From Dipylidium caninum (taxonomy: Eukaryota; Platyhelminthes; Cestoda; Cyclophyllidea; Dipylidiidae), in assembly GCA_017562135.1 (NCBI GenBank), contig QEYB01000825.1:372001-436000 (forward strand): 64,000 nucleotides of DNA. Direction: 5' to 3'. Below, in pieces: positions 58,561 through 64,000 of the stretch (positions are counted from its first letter, which is position 1; the number at the start of each line of letters is the position of its first letter). The notes beneath the pieces are model-generated. The model ran no database searches, had not been told where the DNA came from, and saw only the letters and a list, made by a program, of their open reading frames with translations. Made by a program: the position numbers and the translations under genes.

Positions 58561-58869
58561 TGCTCACATTCCCTCTCCTCCGTCTCTGCCTCCGCCTTCT
58601 CTTCGTCCCCAGTCTTTTCCTCCTCGTCAGTCTCCTCTTTCGCCTCAACGTCCCCCGCGGCTACCGCGATTCATCGCCTCCTTCGCCCCCGGTGCTGCCC
58701 CGGTCGGTCGGCAGGTTTGTCCTCTCCCCGAGCCCTTCGGCGGCGAGCACGAGGAGAGGCTCGCCAGCAGTCCGCAAAATCACCTGCTTTTCAATGTCGA
58801 CCTCACAGAAAGGAGCTCAGTCCGCGAAATACACCAGGTCCACCGGAGTGTTCTTCTCCTTTTCCTATT

Positions 58870-59310
58870 CGACCTCACTTTTGCCGCTCATTGCATGCCA
58901 CAACAAAGTTGTTTCAATTTCGTCCCAACTGGTGTGAGACGGTGCTCTGCTTCGCCACGGTATTTTTTGCAAGGATTTCACCAGGGAAGAAGTGTCACAG
59001 AAACACAGTTTGTGGTAGGACACGGAGAAGAATCGTCCCAAGATTCTGAAACAAGCGCTTTCGACATTTCCGATGAGCCGCGTTCTGGACGACCGGCCTT
59101 GATCGCCGACGAAGTCGTTGAGACCATGTTGGAGGAAGCTTCGTTTCCGGCAAGCACGGCGATCACAGGGAGGCTCAAAGCAGCTCAGACAACCATTTCC
59201 CACCATAGTCGGAGTAGTGGGTGACGTGAACCACGTAATGTTGAACGAAATGACGAGGTCTTTCGCCGACCGCATCGGCGATCGCAGAGAGGCCTAATTC
59301 GGCTCAGCGC
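58870..59310 (+). mobile_element. Degenerate mariner-family transposase fragment, right A arm
   Basis: The plus frame near 58955-59225 reads FHQGRSVTETQF and then DISDEPRSGRPALIADEVV, followed by TAITGRLKAAQTTISHH. The PRSGRP box followed by a helix-turn-helix-like segment is typical of the N-terminal half of mariner transposases. The frame stops at 59224, and no catalytic D,D34D part is recognisable. It is a dead fragment shared with the left arm. Confidence 0.6.
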
Positions 59311-59838
59311 AATGAGGGCTGTGAAATAGTCAATTTCGGTGTTCAACACGAATGAAGTGAGAAGAATGCGGAGAATCGAGTCATCTCACGCCATCCCTGC
59401 TGACACGCGGAAGAAAATCGAGGCCTCCTCGGACGGAATGATGGCAAGCGGGGATGACAAGTGGACTATCCACGACAAGATAGCAAAGAAAGGGGCAGAG
59501 TGTGCAGCCGAAAGAAGCGCTCCTTCCACCTCTGCTCTGGCAGTGTTGCGGCGTGTCTGGTCGCACATTCGCGGCATCAACGTACTCCGTGACAGAGGAA
59601 AGACGACTAGGAGAAGGAATTTCTGCCCCACGCACCCACCCCCTCACGGGTTCTCTGTCCCTCGAAGCGTCCTTTCAAGTGGCAACCAAAACAGCACTTC
59701 GCCTTGGCACCATCTGACCACACAAACCTGCGAGTCACCGCTCTCCACGTCCGAAATGATGGACGGACTCGCGAAAGATGCGCATCTGCGATAAAACTCG
59801 TCCCGACACCCACCTCCACCTCCCCTCCCCTCTCCTCT

Positions 59839-59909
59839 CCTCGCCTCGCCTCGCCTCGCCTCGCCTCGCTCGCCTCGCCTCGCCTCGCCTCGCCTCGCCT
59901 CGCCTCGCC
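59839..59909. repeat. CCTCG/CGCCT pentanucleotide tract
   Basis: About fourteen CCTCG units. The left A arm has only about three to four units near 50050-50066. Confidence 0.9.
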
Positions 59910-61517
59910 CGATCTCTCACGTCCAAATGAAAATGTGTCCCACCACCGGTAGGACCTAGAAAAGCCGTTTCAAGTTGCCTTTTTCCTTTCGCAGATCAAA
60001 AATTCTGTTGAGCACCTGTCGACGCCTTCGACCGCCCAGATTGGCTCGCTTTCGTCCCGCCTCCCTTCATCGAGGCACCACTAATCCGCGGCGAATACGA
60101 ACAGTTGATGAACATGCGAGGAGCGGTTGGAGTCTTCCTCACAACCGCAACCTCCCCGTTCGCCCGCCTGCCTGCCTGCCTGCCTGCCCGCAACCCTTCG
60201 ACGAGGTCGGGCGTGTCACCTGAGTGTTCTCATCTCGGCCTGCGTTTTCCGCGCTCTCCGTGCTCCGCTCGGCAGCATTTACGCAAACTCCCACCGAATG
60301 AGGCGTTGGTTATTGGGCGTGGCGGGGTGGTGGGGTCGGGGTGGTGGTGGCGAGGGGGTGGAGGGAGGGGGGACCGGAATCTCCACCAGGCCCACCAGGC
60401 CCCACCAGGCCTATTTTAGGCGAGAAAAGAGTCGGCCGCAAACAGTGGAGTGAGGAAATGCGCCGCATTATCCTCACTTCGCTCGTCGTGGCAATTAACT
60501 TCAACCACCTTTATTACCTCAGACTAATAAAAGTAATGACACTCTCTAGATAGGCCGATGTTGACAGAGCAGCGAGAAGGACTCCCTCGAGTAGGCGACA
60601 CGCCGATCGGCGGGGACGGGAATCGTCGCCATCGCCGCCGTCTATTCTTTCGCCTCGCAGTTGGTCGCCCGAGGCGGGAGCCGCGAGGCGGGAGGTGAGA
60701 GGTGGGAGGTGGGAGGCGGGACGTCGCGTCGGTGGACAGTCGTGGCCGCAGACGGACTGTCCGCCACACCGAGGCGACAGACGAGGCGGAGACACAGCGA
60801 TTGGAGGAGAAACTTTTCGTCAACTTCGGTGGGGCGGTGACCTTTATTGCCACTCTGAGCCGCGCCGACTTGCGCCAAACTGCTTCCTTGCGAGGTGGAC
60901 AAGAGGGAGGTGGGGCTGCGGGCACAGGCGAAGGCAAGGCGAAGGCGAGGGCGAAGGCGCGTTTCCCACCCGGTGAGAGACGGACGGTGGACGTCGACTG
61001 GTGTGTTGACAGCGGGGCGGTTTCGACAGGCCGCTGGAGCGCCTCGACGCGAAACGCACCTCCTTTGGGATGGCGGATTTTTTCGGGGGTGGGGGGGGGG
61101 GGAAAGAGCGGTTTCACTCACTCGCCCGTTGACTGGAGCGTCTGCGCTCTGCCACCTTCGTCCCCGCTCGTGTGAGACTCACTTTCCTCCCACATTCCTC
61201 GTTTTATTGCCGCCTCGCGTGGAGACGACGACGACCCATTGGCGCTGAGCAACTGCGCTAATGGCGCTTTGAGTCCGTCGTAACACGCTGTGGGTCGCCA
61301 GATGCTCGTCCACAGAATTTCTCCTCGTCGCTGCCAACAAAAGTGAATCGAGTGTCACTCGACGTCGTGAGTAGCGTCAGCAGAGAGCTGATCAGTGGTG
61401 AGGAGTTCTGCATGCAACCAGCAAATAATCGGTCGTCCGGCGGTGAGAGGACGCAAGGCGACGGCTTCGCGGCGGGGTGTCGGCGCACTCCGCCGAGTGA
61501 CCGGAAATGTGAGTGTG

Positions 61518-61543
61518 ATGGGGTGGGGTGGGGTGGGGTGGGG
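61518..61543. repeat. GGGGT pentanucleotide tract
   Basis: Five GGGGT units. The counterpart near 48195-48225 is a C-rich stretch without regular units. Confidence 0.8.
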
Positions 61544-61947
61544 GGTTTTCATTATCACGTTGCAACAAAAAGAAGCCTTTACGAAGTGCATCGCTCAGGC
61601 TGTAAAGGTGTCAAAAGAACACGTTTGAATTGGTGGTTCGGTTGGTTGATTGGTTGGTTGGCGACAGTTCAAAGTGCAGAATTCCTTTTCACACGCACCC
61701 CACCACACTGACAGCATGATTTGCCTCTTAAAATAGACTTGTGACAGCTCGCAATGGAATCACTCAGCTGACCAGTTTCTTTCGCATGTTTTACGTCAAA
61801 CAAACTGCACTTTTAGCGAATGGGCGCTGATGCTTTAGCTGATGACAGCCGAGATGACTTTCAGCGGAGACGGCCATGCCGTGTTGGGCGACGAGACCAG
61901 CACTGTCGACGCCTCGAGGGGTTGAGCTTCTGCCATTGGCGCCGCGG

Positions 61948-61992
61948 AGACACACACGCACACACCCACGCACACGCACACACACACACACC
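61948..61992. repeat. AC microsatellite
   Basis: Imperfect ACAC/CACG run, the counterpart of the GT run at 47753-47777 in the left A arm. Confidence 0.85.
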
Positions 61993-62740
61993 GCTCGCCT
62001 CTGGTGCGTGGCCTCCTCATCGTACAGGGCAATGAGGCGTCGGGCGACGATTGGGGAAGCTCTTTTAACTTACAAACGCAATCGCGCATCCTACTCATAA
62101 CCGCACGAGTAGTAGCGTGTCAGGCAGTCGATTTTGTCTGCCGGAATAAATCAAAATACAACTTTTTCTTAATAATAACTGTTATTGCCTGTGATTTCTA
62201 GCTAGCCTAAAGGCAGAGTGTGCATATCCTGTAATTGGTGGTGAATGTTTTGTCCTGTGATGCGGAAAGTTGAAGCAGTGCTTGCTATGCCTTCTTCTTC
62301 ACTTATCCATTTCTCGTCCCTCAGAGGAAATCATTGTAAGGACGAAGGCAGGTGACAGTCGGGGGATGCTGAGTGCGGAGAAGATGGTGGACGCGGCAGG
62401 ATTTCCAAGCCTGCTTCTGGCCAAAGCAGCGTGTGGCCTGGCGTTCTCATCATGTCGACTTCTTTTCTTTGACTTCTGTCTTTAGCTTAATCACTTGGTG
62501 ACAAGCCTTCCCCCAATTGAGCCTTTCATTCCTTTCTAATTGCTCGTAATGCATTCATCCTGGGATTTTCCACCTCACACACCACCAAATTCTCTTATTC
62601 GAAGTCAGATTTTATGGCATTTTGTCTTCTTTCTATCCCCATTTATCAGCATTTTATTCAAGTAGCACTCACTTTTATTCCGAGCGTCAGCAGAGGTGTC
62701 TACATGTAGACTTGACTATCATAATTCTTGACACCTTAAA

Positions 62741-63061
62741 TCACCTGGTCACTGATCTTGAATATTTCCGCGATGTTTTTTGAGCTGAATTAGGCCTTTC
62801 TGCTATCCCCGATGTTGTCAGATACGGATATTCCTCCCGCGTGATCTCAACAACCTCGTCGTCGCTCACCGGTAGTATCTTAGATCGTAGCTTATCAGAA
62901 AGTTCGGAATCCCATTTAGAATGTGTTGAATCATCTTCTGATGTCCTCTCCGAAATGGCACCTTCACCCACGACTTCCAACAAGTTTCTATATGCTTCTT
63001 CAGCATGTCTTCCATGGTAAAATTCGTGTAAAATTCGATGGTGTAAATGAACTTTATGCAT
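62741..63061 (-). mobile_element. Mariner-family transposase N-terminal fragment
   Basis: A 106-residue minus frame shows the mariner N-terminal layout: ILHEFYHGRHAEEAYRN, then GEGAISERT, then W.SELSDKLRS in place of the usual DKPRSGRP, and SDDEVVEITREEYPYLTTS. The PRSGRP box is eroded and the catalytic domain is absent, so it is a relic. It lies just outside the right A arm and shares short words (GAATTAGGCCTTTCTGC) with the mariner piece in the left A arm. Confidence 0.6.
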
Positions 63062-64000
63062 AGGAATGGATTCAGAATCGCTTCACGCTCAATACTAAGG
63101 TGAATCAACCTTGTTGTAGTTGCTTTGCCACGCCAGTATGCATAAATTAAGCGACAAAAGTAGATTCGACCATTTCCTAGATAAATGTGCTACATGCCGA
63201 AAATCGTTGTCGTGGAAACGGACATAATCCTCCGGTATGTCGTATACATTAAATTACGGTAACGGGGAACTTTTAAAAAAGTTAAATTTATATGCCAAAT
63301 ATAAGTGACTACTCATTTACAGATCAGTAGCGGTGTTATTATCGGTGAGAACATGATGTTATGTGACTAAGGCTTTCGCTCTGGTTTCCTGGCTCTTCTG
63401 TTAAGTCCGACAAAAAGTACATTTTCACCAAGAGACAACTCATTCTCAAGCAAGAATCGCGGTGACAGTAATGACACCCGATGGAACCTAACAAAGCTCA
63501 TCAGAAGGACAATTTCATCGCTATTAATGCCATTTACACGAGAGAAAGTATCCTAAAATTGAATATTTACCTTTAAAGCCACAGATTACCTGATCTCGCT
63601 TAGCATAAGTCCGTACCGAGCAGACTGGGGGAGCAGCACTGACTGCTCATGCGTCAGAACTTGTCGGCCAGTCCACATCTACAATGCTAAAAAATTTAGG
63701 CTCGTTTCAATTCAACATAATGTCAGCCGCTTAGTTCAGAGCCCGATTCCAGTCTGATTTCAGTCGCCTGACTTGGGTGAGCCCCAAACCCACCACGAAC
63801 GACTGCTTATTTCTTCAATCACACACAACACTTTCATGTCAAACGTCACATTTCAGCAGTGCAGTCCAGGACTGGTTATTTGACAGAAATGATTCTGAAG
63901 ATGGCAAAGTTGCTTCGCCAATGAACACTTCAACTTTCCTACAATTTCTGCAGACTCCATTCTCCCCATTTCCTCATACGCCACACATCTCCTTCATTTC
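63062..64000. other. AT-rich flank without supported genes
   Basis: No open frame or repeat that I can define. The composition returns to that of the 10-34 kb part of the window. Confidence 0.5.

Larger units (their letters stand above)
58560..62612 (+). repeat. Duplicated block A, right copy
   Basis: Matches 51540-47140 in inverted orientation. Position sums of paired landmarks stay near 109,700-109,920 across the block, so the arms are collinear with few large indels. The outer edge lies near CACCACCAAATTCTCTTATTC at about 62582-62602. No intact gene is seen. It contains a degenerate mariner piece and several simple repeats. Confidence 0.8.

Noticed and set aside
36940..62612. Duplicate haplotypes wrongly joined by assembly
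   Set aside because: Divergence, many indels and the ordered L-X / A-X-L / X-A layout do not look like allelic copies, though long reads are needed to exclude it fully.
1..64000. CRISPR arrays, bacterial operons, rRNA or tRNA genes
   Set aside because: No spaced identical repeats of CRISPR type were seen. Genes are intron-bearing and eukaryotic. I could not identify any tRNA or rRNA by eye, although single tRNA-like pieces could be missed.

Overview
The window is eukaryotic nuclear DNA from an animal. The recognisable genes have GT-AG introns, TATA-type promoters and ciliary, meiotic and mitochondrial products. A prohormone with FRPRL-amide peptides, introns of only 29-32 nt in one gene, an intron of almost 4 kb in another, and mariner remnants fit a lophotrochozoan. 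A flatworm (perhaps a tapeworm) is my best guess, but no single feature proves it.

Layout. 1-9.5 kb is mostly non-coding and holds a predicted secreted protein (2552-3307). An FCP1-domain HAD phosphatase lies at 9490-10401. Between 16.8 and 24.1 kb are three minus-strand genes: the 3' end of an unrecognised gene (17550-16862), a REC114-like meiotic recombination gene (19291-17836) and a complete five-exon CFAP20/BUG22 ciliary gene (24033-23067). A compact gene for a small secreted peptide lies at 26841-26403 on the minus strand. A pyruvate dehydrogenase phosphatase (PP2C family) occupies 29.6-35.2 kb on the plus strand in at least five exons.

From about 36.9 kb to 62.6 kb the window is a complex old segmental duplication. 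A block L-X-A occurs once as an intact inverted copy (about 56.97 down to 47.14 kb). Its direct counterpart is split into L-X (36.94-41.72 kb) and X-A (57.99-62.61 kb). L and A are therefore present twice and X three times, with the middle set inverted. The L block carries a pyrokinin/neuromedin-U-like prohormone exon. The copy at 52.8 kb is open and encodes two FRPRL-amide peptides. The copy at 40.3 kb has a one-base frameshift just before the peptides. Mariner fragments lie in both A arms, and another lies just outside the right arm. Simple-sequence tracts have expanded or shrunk differently in the two copies.

The recognisable genes do not form one pathway. They are typical scattered animal genes: cilium, meiosis, mitochondrial metabolism, a phosphatase and secreted peptides. 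The most noteworthy items are the duplicated amidated-neuropeptide locus inside the DUP-TRP/INV-DUP-like structure, the REC114 homologue, and the CFAP20 gene with near-minimal introns. Identity statements between copies are by-eye impressions from short stretches, not computed values.
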